64,000 bases of DNA from an uncultured Eubacteriales bacterium (GCA_902781095.1 CACZHW010000009.1:1-64000), one strand, 5' to 3'. Numbered from the stretch's first letter, positions 42,322 to 51,959 are shown. Notes: generated by a model not told the origin, from the letters alone. Numbers and translations are program-made.

Positions 42322-42350
42322 TTGACAGCGCCGTCTTCTTTTATTATACT
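42322..42350 (+). promoter_or_regulatory. Promoter of the peptide/D-Ala-D-Ala operon
   Basis: TTGACA at 42322-42327 and TATACT at 42345-42350 have a 17-base spacer. The -35 lies in the loop of a hairpin (arms 42315-42321 and 42329-42335) with a T-rich tail that may also end the regulator transcript. Confidence 0.8.
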
Positions 42351-42361
42351 TAAATCATACT

Positions 42362-42376
42362 ACTGATCATATTAGT
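42362..42376 (+). promoter_or_regulatory. Candidate operator for the GntR regulator
   Basis: ACTGATCATATTAGT is a near-perfect inverted repeat (ACTGAT/ATTAGT with 3-base centre) placed right at the predicted transcription start. Confidence 0.5.
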
Positions 42377-42403
42377 TTGGGCGTCCTGCCCGAAGGAGGA
42401 CAC

Positions 42404-43366
42404 ATGACCAAGAAAGAACGCGTATGGGCCGCCATCCGCTGCGAAGAGCCGGATGCCGTTCCTTCCTGTTTCTCGCTCCACTTCCCCGCCGAATGCAACA
42501 GCGGAGAGGCCGGCGTCCGCGCCCATCTCGATTTCTTCCGGGAGACGGACACCGATATCCTCAAGATCATGAACGAGAACCTCGTGCCCAATTACGGCCG
42601 GATGGATACGGCGGAGCGCTATGCTTCCCTCCTCCCCGCCTTCGGCGTGCGCGATGCGTGGATGGCCCGCCAGTTGGATTTCACACGCCGAATCCTGGAC
42701 GGCTGCGAAAAGGACGCCTTCACGCTGGGCACGCTGCACGGCATCGTCGCCTCTGCGCTGCATCCCATCGAGAAGATGGGGATCGCCTACGACGACGCGC
42801 GTGCACTCCAGGTCCGCCTCCTGCGCGAGAACCCGCAGAAGATGCTCTCCGCCCTGCACCGCATCGCAGACGGCATGAGCGAGCTGGCCCGCGGCTATAT
42901 TGAAGCCGGTCTGGACGGCGTTTACTACGCCGCCCTCGGCGGAGAAAACCGCTACTTCACAGACGAGGAATTCGCCGAGTGGATCGAACCGCTGGACAAG
43001 CAGATCATGACCGCCGTCCGCGAGGCAGGCGGCGCCTGCGTCCTGCACATCTGCAAGGACGGGCTGAACATGCAGCGCTACCGGTCCTACGCGGACTTCT
43101 GCGACGTCGTCAACTGGGGCGTCTACGAGGCGCCGATGAGCCTTGAGGAGGGACGCCGTCTCTTCCCCGGCAAAGCGGTTATGGGCGGCCTGCCCAACCG
43201 CCACGGCGTCCTGGTGGACGGAGACGCCGAGGCTGTTCGCGCCGCCGTGCAGGACGTCATCCGCACCTGGGGCCGCCGCGGTCTCATCCTCGGCGCAGAC
43301 TGCACCCTCGCCACCGAGCAGGACCTCTCCCTGGTCCGCGCCGCCGTCCAGGCCGCGAGGGGCTGA
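42404..43366 (+). CDS. UroD-superfamily methyltransferase-like protein (MtaA/MtbA type)
   Basis: This 320-residue protein has the uroporphyrinogen-decarboxylase fold sequence pattern. It also keeps HICKDG near residue 217 and GADC near residue 303, the His-x-Cys...Cys set that binds zinc in MtaA/MtbA-type methylcobalamin methyltransferases. So it is more likely a corrinoid-related methyltransferase than a heme enzyme, but no corrinoid protein is nearby. The ATG at 42404 follows GAAGGAGGACAC. It opens the operon, 34 bases before the permease gene. Confidence 0.7.
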   Translation: MTKKERVWAAIRCEEPDAVPSCFSLHFPAECNSGEAGVRAHLDFFRETDTDILKIMNENLVPNYGRMDTAERYASLLPAFGVRDAWMARQLDFTRRILDGCEKDAFTLGTLHGIVASALHPIEKMGIAYDDARALQVRLLRENPQKMLSALHRIADGMSELARGYIEAGLDGVYYAALGGENRYFTDEEFAEWIEPLDKQIMTAVREAGGACVLHICKDGLNMQRYRSYADFCDVVNWGVYEAPMSLEEGRRLFPGKAVMGGLPNRHGVLVDGDAEAVRAAVQDVIRTWGRRGLILGADCTLATEQDLSLVRAAVQAARG

Positions 43367-43400
43367 ACGTCCTTTCAACCCCTGTAAAGGAGGGCTGCAC

Positions 43401-44354
43401 TTGCGAAAGCATATTCAAAAGCGCCTGCTCATCGCCATCCCTACCTTTTTAGGGATCACGCTGCTGGTGTACCTTCTGGCGTCGCTGGCGCCCGGTTCTC
43501 CGCTTGAAATGATGTTCATGGACTCAAACGCCACCGCAGAGGCCATGGAGCAGATGGAGGCACGGCTCGGCCTGGACCAGCCTTTCTACATCCAGTATCT
43601 GCGCTGGCTCTCCCAGCTGTTTCAGGGAAACCTCGGCATATCCTACCGGACGGGTCACGCCGTGTGGGCGGATATATCGGAGCGGATCGGTCCTACGCTG
43701 CTGATCACCTTCTCCTCGCTCATCCTCTCGCTGCTCATCGCCATTCCGCTGGGCATCATGTCGGCGTACAAGCCGTATTCCGGATGGGACTACATCTCCT
43801 CGGGCCTCTCCTTCATCGGGGCCGCAACGCCCAACTTTTTTGCCGGCCTCGTGCTCATCTACGTGCTTTCCGTCCGGCTGAAGCTGCTGCCCTCCAGCGG
43901 TATGTACGACAGTTCCGGCGTGCGGACCTTCGGCATGCTCGTCCAGCACATGATCCTGCCGGTCATCGTCCTGTCCATCCAGCAGGTGGGCAGCTTCATC
44001 CGGCAGATGCGCGCCAGCATGCTGGAAGTGCTGCAGGACGACTACATCCGCACGGCCCGTTCCAAGGGCTGCGTGGAGCGCACGGTGCTGCTGCGCCACG
44101 CGCTGCGCAACGCGCTGGCGCCCGTCGTCACGTGCGTCGGCAACATGATCCCCTTCCTGGTCGGCGGCGCCGTCGTCACCGAACAGCTCTTCGCCTGGCC
44201 CGGTCTCGGCAGCCTCATGGTGCTTTCCATCAACTCCAGAGACTATCCCATGATCATGGGCATCACCGTCTGCATTGCCGCTGCGGTCCTCATCGGGAAT
44301 ATCGTCATCGACATTCTCTACGGGCTGCTGGACCCGCGGATCCGCTACAGCTGA
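43401..44354 (+). CDS. Oligopeptide ABC transporter permease, DppB/OppB type
   Basis: A 317-residue permease that opens RKHIQKRLLIAIPTFLGITLL and has the EAA-type loop TARSKGCVERTVLLRHALRNAL. Six helices are expected. The start is TTG at 43401, seven bases behind AAAGGAGG. It forms the transmembrane path with the DppC-type protein. Confidence 0.9.
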   Translation: MRKHIQKRLLIAIPTFLGITLLVYLLASLAPGSPLEMMFMDSNATAEAMEQMEARLGLDQPFYIQYLRWLSQLFQGNLGISYRTGHAVWADISERIGPTLLITFSSLILSLLIAIPLGIMSAYKPYSGWDYISSGLSFIGAATPNFFAGLVLIYVLSVRLKLLPSSGMYDSSGVRTFGMLVQHMILPVIVLSIQQVGSFIRQMRASMLEVLQDDYIRTARSKGCVERTVLLRHALRNALAPVVTCVGNMIPFLVGGAVVTEQLFAWPGLGSLMVLSINSRDYPMIMGITVCIAAAVLIGNIVIDILYGLLDPRIRYS

Positions 44355-44369
44355 CGGGAGGTGCCGGAA

Positions 44370-45239
44370 ATGGAAAACAAAAAGCTGCAAAAGAGTTCCT
44401 ATCTGAGAGACGTCCTCAAACGTTTTTTCCACCACAAGCTGGCGGTTCTCGGCCTTACCGTGCTTGCGCTGGAGATTCTCTGTGTCATCTTCCTGCCCCG
44501 CATCCTGCATCTGGATCCCTACAGTCTGGACGTCATGGCCTTCGGTGCGGCGCCCAGCGCAAAACACCTGCTGGGCACGGACGACGTCGGGCGCGATCTC
44601 TTTGCGCGCCTTGTGTACGGCGGCCGTATTTCGCTCACGGTGGGCATCTGCTCCGCGCTGATCGGCCTCGCTGTCGGCGTGCCGCTCGGCCTGATCGCCG
44701 GTTACTTCCGCGGCCCCGCAGAGATCCTCATCATGCGGCTGGCGGACATTTTCATGTCCTTTCCGTCCATGATCCTGATTCTCGTGCTGGCTTCCGTACT
44801 GGGGCAGTCCGTTGTCACCATCACGGTTGTCATCGGCGTGCTGGGCTGGCCGGAGTTTGCCCGGCTGATTTACGCCAGCACTCTTTCCGTAAGGGAAAAA
44901 GACTATGTGGAATCCGCGAAGGCCGTCGGCACCCGCAACGGCACCATACTCGCGCGCTACATCCTTCCCAACTCCTTCGCGCCCATCATCGTCGCCTTTA
45001 CCTTCCGCACTGCGCAGGCGATCATCACGGAATCCTCCCTCAGTTTTCTGGGGCTCGGCGTTCAGCCGCCCGTCGCCTCCTGGGGGAACATCCTCTATTA
45101 CGCACAGTCCATCGCCGTCCTCTCTTTCAAGCCATGGCTCTGGCTTCCGGCGGGCATCATCCTCATTTTGACGGTGCTCTCCATCAACTTTCTGGGAGAC
45201 GGCATCCGCGACGCCTTGGATACCCGGATGAGCATCTGA
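44370..45239 (+). CDS. Oligopeptide ABC transporter permease, DppC/OppC type
   Basis: A 289-residue permease with the OppC-type N-terminal helix and the motif HLLGTDDVGRDLFARLVYGGR. The EAA-type loop is SAKAVGTRNGTILARYILPN. The ATG at 44370 follows CGGGAGGTGCCGGAA. Confidence 0.92.
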   Translation: MENKKLQKSSYLRDVLKRFFHHKLAVLGLTVLALEILCVIFLPRILHLDPYSLDVMAFGAAPSAKHLLGTDDVGRDLFARLVYGGRISLTVGICSALIGLAVGVPLGLIAGYFRGPAEILIMRLADIFMSFPSMILILVLASVLGQSVVTITVVIGVLGWPEFARLIYASTLSVREKDYVESAKAVGTRNGTILARYILPNSFAPIIVAFTFRTAQAIITESSLSFLGLGVQPPVASWGNILYYAQSIAVLSFKPWLWLPAGIILILTVLSINFLGDGIRDALDTRMSI

Positions 45240-45274
45240 CATCCGGTATTTGAGAATAAAAAGGAGGGAAAACT

Positions 45275-46837
45275 ATGAACATCAAACGACTCCTCGTCCT
45301 CGCCCTGGCCGCTCTGCTGTGCCTGATGGTCCCAGCCGCGTTCGCCGAAAAGACCATCACCATGGCCATGGTCTCCGCATGGGACACGCTGATGCCCTTT
45401 GACACCACCAGCTCCTATTCCGACCTGGTGATGGACCTGCTGTTCGACAAGCTGGTCTACCTCAAGGCGGACAGCACCTATACCTGGCGTCTGGCCACGG
45501 GCATCGACGTCAACGAGGACTCCACCGTCCTTACGGTGCACCTCAACGAGAATGCCAAGTGGCATGACGGCGTTCCGCTCACCGCAGACGACGTCGTCTT
45601 CACCTGCAAGCTGTACGCCGCGCCCAGCGCCGCGACCGCCCGTACCAACCAGTGCAACGAGTTTGCGGGTTTCGGCGAGAGTGACGACAGCCTCCAGGTC
45701 ACCGCGCTGGACGAGCATACCGTCCAGTTCACCCTGAAGGAGTCCACGAACCTCGACTTCCTGCTCTTCACCAAGTTCCGCGACATCTACATCCTGCCCA
45801 AGCACCTGCTGGGCGACATCCCCTACGACAAGATCCGCGAAGCGGACTACTGGAAGGCTCCCGTCGGCTCCGGCCCTGCGGTCTACTCCAGCGAAATCAG
45901 CGGCGAGCGCATCGAGTTCACCGCAAACAAGGATTACTTCCTGAAGACCCCCGACTGGGACCGCTTCGTCGTGCGCGTCGTGCCGACCGCCAACCTGCTG
46001 GCTGGTCTCATGAACGGTGAAATCGACTGCCTGGCGGGCAACGTCGCGTCCCTGCAGCTCTCCGACTGGGATATGGCCAAGGCGCAGCCCAACCTGACCT
46101 GCATTTCCGCAGAATCCGTCGGCTACCAGTATATGGCCATCAACACCTCCCGCGACTACCTGCCTCCCAAGGTCCGTCAGGCCATCAACAAGGCGATCAA
46201 CCGCGACCTGTTCGTGCAGGGCCTCTTCCAGGGCGAAGCGGTCGCCGCTTACGGCCCCATCTCCCCGATGAGCGCGTACTACAATCCCGAAATCGAAGAG
46301 CCCTATGATCCGGAAGGCGCCAAGGCCCTGCTGGCCGAGGCCGGCTGGGACGGAAGCCACGTCCTCGTCATGTCCGTGCCTACGGGCAACGCGCCCCGTG
46401 AGCAGTCCGCCGTCATCATCCAGCAGAACCTGGCGGATGTCGGCATTAAGACGACCATCGAATCCGCCGACTTCGCCACGCACCTCAACCGCGTCCGCGC
46501 CGGCGATTACGACCTGGGCTTCATCGGTTCTTCCGGTTCCCCGGATCCGTCCGAGTGCGTCATCAACTTCAACCCGGATCACCTGAACAACTTCTCCCAG
46601 CTGTCCGACTGGACGGTCTTCAACACGGGCGCCAAGGGCCAGCACGCCTTCACCTTTGAGGACCGCAAGGCCTGCTACGACGAGTACCAGAAGGTGCTCC
46701 GCGAGCAGGTTCCCTTCTGCTTCACCTACTTCAACAACATCCTGTATGCCTACAACAACCGCGTTACCGGCATCACGGATGTGCAGGACTACACGCAGCT
46801 CAACCGCGACGTATGGAACTGGAGCGTAACCGAGTAA
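45275..46837 (+). CDS. Oligopeptide-binding protein, SBP family 5 (DppA/OppA/DdpA type)
   Basis: The protein of 520 residues has a signal peptide (residues 1-24, ending AAFA-EK) without a lipobox and a family-5 binding fold. Typical parts are LNENAKWHDGVPLTADDVVF and VRQAINKAINRDLFVQGL. It captures peptides outside the cell. The exact peptide is unknown. The VanX and M20 enzymes downstream suggest short or D-amino-acid peptides. Confidence 0.9.
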   Translation: MNIKRLLVLALAALLCLMVPAAFAEKTITMAMVSAWDTLMPFDTTSSYSDLVMDLLFDKLVYLKADSTYTWRLATGIDVNEDSTVLTVHLNENAKWHDGVPLTADDVVFTCKLYAAPSAATARTNQCNEFAGFGESDDSLQVTALDEHTVQFTLKESTNLDFLLFTKFRDIYILPKHLLGDIPYDKIREADYWKAPVGSGPAVYSSEISGERIEFTANKDYFLKTPDWDRFVVRVVPTANLLAGLMNGEIDCLAGNVASLQLSDWDMAKAQPNLTCISAESVGYQYMAINTSRDYLPPKVRQAINKAINRDLFVQGLFQGEAVAAYGPISPMSAYYNPEIEEPYDPEGAKALLAEAGWDGSHVLVMSVPTGNAPREQSAVIIQQNLADVGIKTTIESADFATHLNRVRAGDYDLGFIGSSGSPDPSECVINFNPDHLNNFSQLSDWTVFNTGAKGQHAFTFEDRKACYDEYQKVLREQVPFCFTYFNNILYAYNNRVTGITDVQDYTQLNRDVWNWSVTE

Positions 46838-46895
46838 ACCTTTAACCGGGGGCTGCCGTCCGTCGGCAGTCCCCGCTTCCGACAGGAGGATCAGC

Positions 46896-47876
46896 ATGGC
46901 TGTACTGGAAGTCCGTGGCCTGCGTGTCAGCTTCAAGATCGATAAAAAATGGGTGCCCGCGGTGGAGGACGTCAGCTTTTCCGTGGACGCGGGTGAAACG
47001 CTGGGCATCGTCGGGGAGTCCGGCTGCGGAAAGAGCGTCACCTCCATGTCCATCCTCCATCTGCTGCCCGAGAAGACCTCGCGCATCGAGCAGGGGCAGG
47101 TCCTCTACAAGGGGACGGACCTGGTCCCCCTGGACAACCGCGCCATGAGCGCATACCGCGGCCAGGAAATCTCGATGATCTTCCAGGACTCCATGACGAG
47201 CCTGAACCCCGTTTTGACCGTCGGCCGGCAGATTGCGGAGGCGTGTCGGCTGCACACTTCCCTCTCCGAGGGCGAGGCCTGGCAGGCGGCATTGGAGCTG
47301 CTGCGCCGGGTTGAAATCCCTTCCCCAGAAAAGCGGATGAAAGAGTACCCGCACCAGCTGTCCGGGGGCATGCGGCAGCGCGTGATGATCGCCATCGCCC
47401 TCGCCCGGAATCCCTCGGTCATGATCGCAGACGAACCCACTACTGCGCTGGACGTCACCATCCAGGCGCAGATTCTGGAACTGATGAAGGAATTAAAGCG
47501 CCAGAGCAACACCGCCATCCTGCTCATTACGCACGACATGGGCGTCGTTGCGGAAATGTCCGACCGGATTATGGTCATGTATGCGGGTATGGTGATGGAA
47601 CTCGGCACGGCGCATGACATATTCAAAGATCCCAAACACCCGTACACCCGCGGCCTTCTGGCTGCAATTCCGCGCAAGGACAAGGATGTGGATGAACTCT
47701 ACACCATCGAAGGCACCGTTCCCACCCTGCAGACCATGCCGAAGGGCTGCCGTTTCTGCACCCGCTGCAAGGAAGCACAGCCGCGCTGCTTTGAGGAGCG
47801 GCCGCCCATGTTTACCGATGGAACGCGGCAGGTGCGCTGCTGGAAGTACGAACCTGCCCGGCAAGAGGAGGCCTGA
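46896..47876 (+). CDS. Oligopeptide ABC transporter ATPase, DppD/OppD type
   Basis: This 326-residue ATPase has Walker A GESGCGKS (near residues 48-55), signature LSGGMRQRV and Walker B MIADEPTTALD. It also has the C-terminal oligopeptide/dipeptide extension with a Cys cluster (GCRFCTRCKEAQPRC), which may hold an Fe-S cluster in this family. Its stop lies two bases before the next start. Confidence 0.93.
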   Translation: MAVLEVRGLRVSFKIDKKWVPAVEDVSFSVDAGETLGIVGESGCGKSVTSMSILHLLPEKTSRIEQGQVLYKGTDLVPLDNRAMSAYRGQEISMIFQDSMTSLNPVLTVGRQIAEACRLHTSLSEGEAWQAALELLRRVEIPSPEKRMKEYPHQLSGGMRQRVMIAIALARNPSVMIADEPTTALDVTIQAQILELMKELKRQSNTAILLITHDMGVVAEMSDRIMVMYAGMVMELGTAHDIFKDPKHPYTRGLLAAIPRKDKDVDELYTIEGTVPTLQTMPKGCRFCTRCKEAQPRCFEERPPMFTDGTRQVRCWKYEPARQEEA

Positions 47877-47878
47877 AC

Positions 47879-48847
47879 ATGCAGCAGGAACCCCTGATTT
47901 TCGTCCGCAACCTCAAAAAGTATTTCGCCGGGAAGCGCCGGGGCAGTTCGGTCAAGGCCGTCGACGACGTCTCCTTCGACATTGTCCGGGGCGAAACCTT
48001 CGGCATCGTCGGCGAATCCGGCTGCGGAAAATCCACCCTCGGGCGGACGATCATCCGCCTTCTGGAGCCCACGGCGGGCCAGGTTTTCTATGACGGTGTG
48101 GATCTGGCTACGCTCTCCGCTGAAGAAATGCGCAAAAAGCGCCGGGAAATCCAGATCATCTTTCAGGACCCCTACGCCTCGCTCAACCCGCGCATGACCG
48201 TGCGTGAACTCATCCGCGCGCCTCTGGACGTCTTCTCCCGGGAAAGCGAGGAGGAGAAGATGGCAAAGGTCCGGGAGATCATGCACCTCGTCGGTCTTCG
48301 CGACGAGTTCATGTACAAGTATCCGCACGAGTTCTCCGGCGGACAGCGCCAGCGCATCGTCATCGCGCGCGCTCTCGTCCTCCAGCCCCGCTTCATTTTC
48401 TGTGACGAGCCGGTCTCCGCGCTGGACGCGTCCGTCCGCGCGCAGGTGCTGAACCTCATGAAGAAGATTCAGCGGGAGATGGACCTCACCTATCTGTTCA
48501 TCTCCCACGACCTTTCCGTCGTACGCTTTCTGTGCGACCGCGTGGCCGTCATGTATCTGGGGCATATCGTGGAGGTGGCGGACAAGCACACGCTTTATGA
48601 CCATCCGGCCCATCCCTATACACAGGCGCTGCTCTCTTCGATCCCCGTACCGGATACGGATGTCAAAACGGGGAAAATCATTCTCCGCGGCGAAGTCCCC
48701 AGCCCCTATGATCCCCCGGCCGGCTGTCCCTTCCATACCCGCTGTCCGCACGCGCAGCCCGTCTGCCGCGAGAAGATCCCGATCATGACCGACCTGGGCA
48801 GCGGGCATACAGCCGCCTGCCACTTGTGCGCCTCCACCCCGGCCTGA
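47879..48847 (+). CDS. Oligopeptide ABC transporter ATPase, DppF/OppF type
   Basis: The second ATPase, 322 residues, with Walker A GESGCGKSTLG, signature FSGGQRQRI and Walker B FCDEPVSALD. The C-terminal extension has GCPFHTRCPHAQPVC. It pairs with the DppD-type subunit to power peptide uptake. Confidence 0.93.
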   Translation: MQQEPLIFVRNLKKYFAGKRRGSSVKAVDDVSFDIVRGETFGIVGESGCGKSTLGRTIIRLLEPTAGQVFYDGVDLATLSAEEMRKKRREIQIIFQDPYASLNPRMTVRELIRAPLDVFSRESEEEKMAKVREIMHLVGLRDEFMYKYPHEFSGGQRQRIVIARALVLQPRFIFCDEPVSALDASVRAQVLNLMKKIQREMDLTYLFISHDLSVVRFLCDRVAVMYLGHIVEVADKHTLYDHPAHPYTQALLSSIPVPDTDVKTGKIILRGEVPSPYDPPAGCPFHTRCPHAQPVCREKIPIMTDLGSGHTAACHLCASTPA

Positions 48848-48860
48848 AAGGAGAATAACC

Positions 48861-50249
48861 ATGGATCAAGCAACCTGGCTGGACAAAAACTGGAAAGCCT
48901 TCATGGACGATCTCATCACGCTGGTGCGCATCCCCAGCGTAACAAAGGAAACCGGCAATCCGGCCTGCCCCTTTGGCGAGCCGTGCGCCCGCGCGCTGGA
49001 TGCCATCCTGCGCATCGGGGAGCGCATGGGCTTTGAAACGCGAAACCACGAAGGCTACTGCGCCACGCTCCTCTGGAAAGGGGAGACGTCGGAGGAAATC
49101 GGCATCTTCGCCCATCTGGACGTGGTACCGGAGGGAACCGGATGGACGGGCGACCCCTATGAGCCCGTCCTCACGGAAGACAAGATGATCGCCAGGGGCT
49201 CCAGCGACGATAAGGGGCCTGCCCTCTCCGCCCTGTATGCGCTGCTGTATCTGAAGGAGAGCGGCTACCGTCCGCGTCACAGCATCCGCATGTTCTTCGG
49301 CGTCAACGAGGAAGCCGGCATGAAGGACATCGATTACTATGTCCAGCATATGCCCATGCCCGCCTTCTCTTTTACGCCCGACGCCTCCTTCCCTGTCTGC
49401 TACGGCGAGAAGGGCATTCTCGGCATCCGCGCGGAGTTTGACCTGACCGGTAGCTGGCTGCGTTCCTTCACGTCCGGTGTAGCCAGCAACGCCGTACCCG
49501 CCCTTGCCGAAGCCGTCTTGGCGCTCCCCTTTGCCGAAACCGCAGCGCTGCTGTCCGGCCTTGAGTCTGTGGAGGTCTCCGGCTCGCCGGAGGGCTGCCA
49601 CATCACCGCGCACGGCATCGCGGCGCACGCCGCTTTCCCGGAGGGTTCCCGCAGCGCGCAGGTCGAACTGTGCCGCGCGCTTCTCAAACTCCCCGGACTG
49701 GACGACAAGGCCCGCCGGTTTGCGGAGTCCTCCTGTTCCCTGTTTGCCGATTATTACGGCGCCGGCCTGGGCGTGCCGCTGGAAGACGACGTTAGCGGTA
49801 AGCTTACCCACGTAGGCGGCATGGTGCTCTTTGACGGCGGCAAAGCCGAGCAGGACATCAACATCCGCTATCCGGTTACCGCAGACAGGGACGCCATGAA
49901 GGCCGCAATCCGCTCCACGCTCACGGGCGCCGGTTTCACGGATATCCGCTTCAGGGACAGCGCGCCCAGCTATGTGGACAAGGACAGCCCCGCCGTCCGC
50001 CGGCTGGCGGAGATCGCCAACCGCGTTCTGGGCACGGATCTTCCCCCCTTCACCATGGGCGGCGGAACCTATGCGCGTCATCTGCGCAACGCAGTCGGAT
50101 ACGGCCCTGGCCTTCGAAACAGCGTCAGTGAATTCGGCCCTTCCCGCGGCAAGGGACACCAGCCGGACGAATACGTGACCTACAAGAAGCTGAAGGACGG
50201 CTTCGCCGTCTATGCCCAGGCCATTCCCGCACTGGACGAAATCGTATAA
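48861..50249 (+). CDS. M20-family dipeptidase, PepV-like
   Basis: This 462-residue metallopeptidase has His85 and Asp87 (AHLDVVP), metal-bridging Asp116 (SSDDKGP) and Glu150-Glu151 (VNEEAGM). A lid domain lies between about 185 and 385. PepV/Sapep enzymes cleave dipeptides in the cytoplasm, and some act on D-amino-acid or beta-Ala dipeptides. It directly follows the transporter ATPase and likely processes imported dipeptides. Confidence 0.9.
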   Translation: MDQATWLDKNWKAFMDDLITLVRIPSVTKETGNPACPFGEPCARALDAILRIGERMGFETRNHEGYCATLLWKGETSEEIGIFAHLDVVPEGTGWTGDPYEPVLTEDKMIARGSSDDKGPALSALYALLYLKESGYRPRHSIRMFFGVNEEAGMKDIDYYVQHMPMPAFSFTPDASFPVCYGEKGILGIRAEFDLTGSWLRSFTSGVASNAVPALAEAVLALPFAETAALLSGLESVEVSGSPEGCHITAHGIAAHAAFPEGSRSAQVELCRALLKLPGLDDKARRFAESSCSLFADYYGAGLGVPLEDDVSGKLTHVGGMVLFDGGKAEQDINIRYPVTADRDAMKAAIRSTLTGAGFTDIRFRDSAPSYVDKDSPAVRRLAEIANRVLGTDLPPFTMGGGTYARHLRNAVGYGPGLRNSVSEFGPSRGKGHQPDEYVTYKKLKDGFAVYAQAIPALDEIV

Positions 50250-50305
50250 TTGCTGTATGATGGGGACGCATGGTTTGCGTCCCTTTTTTGGATTGGAGGA
50301 ACAAG

Positions 50306-50962
50306 ATGGCCGTCAACCCGTACGACGCTTCCGGTTTCGTGATGCTCTCGGACGTATGCCCCGACATCCTGCAGGAGATCCGCTATTTTTCGACGTACAA
50401 CTTCATCGGCGGGCGCATAGACGGCTACAAAGAGCCCGTCGCGCTGCTGACGCGGGAGGCCGCCGCGGCGCTCGTCCCGGTCTGCCGCCGGCTGAAGGAG
50501 CAGGGATGGCTCCTCAAGGTGTTCGACGCCTACCGGCCCCAGGCCGCCGTAGACCACTTCGTCCGCTGGGTCAGCGATCCGGAAGACACGCGCATGAAGC
50601 CTTTTTTCTATCCCGACGTGGACAAGTCCCGCCTGTTCGAGCTGGATTTCATCGCCAAACGCTCCGGGCACAGCCGGGGCAGCACGCTGGACGTCACGCT
50701 CTTCGACATGAACAAAGGACACGACGCGGACATGGGCAGCCCCTTCGACTGGTTTGGCGAGCGCTCCCACCCGGGCTGCCGCGACGGCGTCTCCGTCGAC
50801 CAGTACGATCTGCGCATGCTGCTCCAAAGCGTGATGACGGACGCAGGCTTCCGTCCGCTCGCCTCCGAATGGTGGCACTTCACCCTCCGCCAGGAGCCCT
50901 ATCCCGATACGTATTTCAACTTCCCCGTGGAACGCGCCTCCCTTGCGGGGAGCCGCTCCTGA
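50306..50962 (+). CDS. ddpX: D-Ala-D-Ala dipeptidase, VanX/DdpX family (M15D)
   Basis: This 218-residue protein has all key VanX residues: Arg77 (DAYRP), zinc ligands His122 and Asp129 (SGHSRGSTLD), and Glu188 with His191 (EWWHF). The family hydrolyses D-Ala-D-Ala. Here it lies behind a dipeptide ABC transporter, as in the E. coli ddp operon, so it more likely recycles cell-wall D-Ala-D-Ala than gives vancomycin resistance. No vanH/vanA-type ligase is present. The ATG at 50306 follows TTGGAGGAACAAG. Confidence 0.9.
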   Translation: MAVNPYDASGFVMLSDVCPDILQEIRYFSTYNFIGGRIDGYKEPVALLTREAAAALVPVCRRLKEQGWLLKVFDAYRPQAAVDHFVRWVSDPEDTRMKPFFYPDVDKSRLFELDFIAKRSGHSRGSTLDVTLFDMNKGHDADMGSPFDWFGERSHPGCRDGVSVDQYDLRMLLQSVMTDAGFRPLASEWWHFTLRQEPYPDTYFNFPVERASLAGSRS

Positions 50963-50987
50963 ATTTGTCCTGCAAGGAGGTACCGGC

Positions 50988-51938
50988 ATGAAAATCGTCC
51001 TGACCGAGCCCCTGGGCATCCCGGCGGAAACGCTGCGGGGCCTCGCCGCCCCGCTTGAGGGGCAGGGGCACAGCTTCACCGCGTACGACGCACCCGCCGA
51101 AACGGAGGCGGAACTGGTCCGGCGCTGCGCCGGCGCGGACATCCTTATCATCGCCAACCACCCGCTCCCCGGTGCGGCCATCCGCGCCTGCCCGCAGCTG
51201 CAGTTCGTCTCGGTCGCGTTCGTCGGCTATGACCACGTGGACGTGTCGGCCTGCCGCGCGCTCGGCGCCCGCATCGCCAACACCGCCGGCTACTGCGACG
51301 ACGCCGTAGCGGAACTGGCCGTCGGCCTGGCGCTCGCCTGTCTGCGCCGTTTCCCCGACTGCCACCGCGCCGTACAGGGCGGCGGCTCGTCCGCCGGACT
51401 GCAGGGATCGGAGCTGGCCGGCAAAACCGTCGGCATCATCGGCACCGGCGCCATCGGCCAGCGCACCGCGCAGCTCTTCTCCGCCTTCCGCTGCCGCCTG
51501 CTCGGCTACAGCCGCCGCGCGCGGCCGGAAGCCGAGGCGCTCGGCATCCGTTACGTCTCCCTGCCGGAGCTGCTCTCTTCTTCCGACATCGTCAGCCTGC
51601 ACACGCCGCTTACAGAGGAAACCCGCGGCCTCCTCGGCCGGGAGGAACTCGCGCTGATGCGCCCCGGCGCCGTGCTCGTCAACACCGCCCGGGGGCCCGT
51701 CGTCGACAGCGCCGCGCTTTCCGAAGCTTTAAAGGAAGGCCGGATCCGCGCCGGTATCGACGTGTATGAAAAAGACCCGCCGCTTCCGGCGGATCATCCC
51801 CTCATAGGGGCCCCGAATCTCGTCTGTACGCCGCACATCGGGTTCAACACCCGCGAGTCCATCGAGCGGCGCGCGGCCATGGCCTTCGAGAACGTCACTG
51901 CGTTCCTGAACGGCCTTCCCGTCCGGCTCGTCGTCTGA
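50988..51938 (+). CDS. D-isomer 2-hydroxyacid dehydrogenase (NAD-dependent)
   Basis: The protein of 316 residues has the NAD loop GIIGTGAIGQRTA, the catalytic Arg region NTARGPVVD, Glu and the catalytic His in CTPHIGFNT. It reduces 2-keto acids or oxidises D-2-hydroxyacids. The RBS AAGGAGGTACCGGC sets the start. It is the last gene of the peptide operon. A VanH-like role is not supported, since no D-Ala-D-Lac ligase is near. Confidence 0.88.
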   Translation: MKIVLTEPLGIPAETLRGLAAPLEGQGHSFTAYDAPAETEAELVRRCAGADILIIANHPLPGAAIRACPQLQFVSVAFVGYDHVDVSACRALGARIANTAGYCDDAVAELAVGLALACLRRFPDCHRAVQGGGSSAGLQGSELAGKTVGIIGTGAIGQRTAQLFSAFRCRLLGYSRRARPEAEALGIRYVSLPELLSSSDIVSLHTPLTEETRGLLGREELALMRPGAVLVNTARGPVVDSAALSEALKEGRIRAGIDVYEKDPPLPADHPLIGAPNLVCTPHIGFNTRESIERRAAMAFENVTAFLNGLPVRLVV

Positions 51939-51959
51939 GCCGCTGTCCTTATACTTCTC

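Noticed and set aside
50306..51938. VanX and VanH-like genes as a vancomycin-resistance cluster
   Set aside because: No D-Ala-D-Lac or D-Ala-D-Ser ligase and no VanRS pair; the genes follow a peptide transporter, as in a ddp-type scavenging operon.
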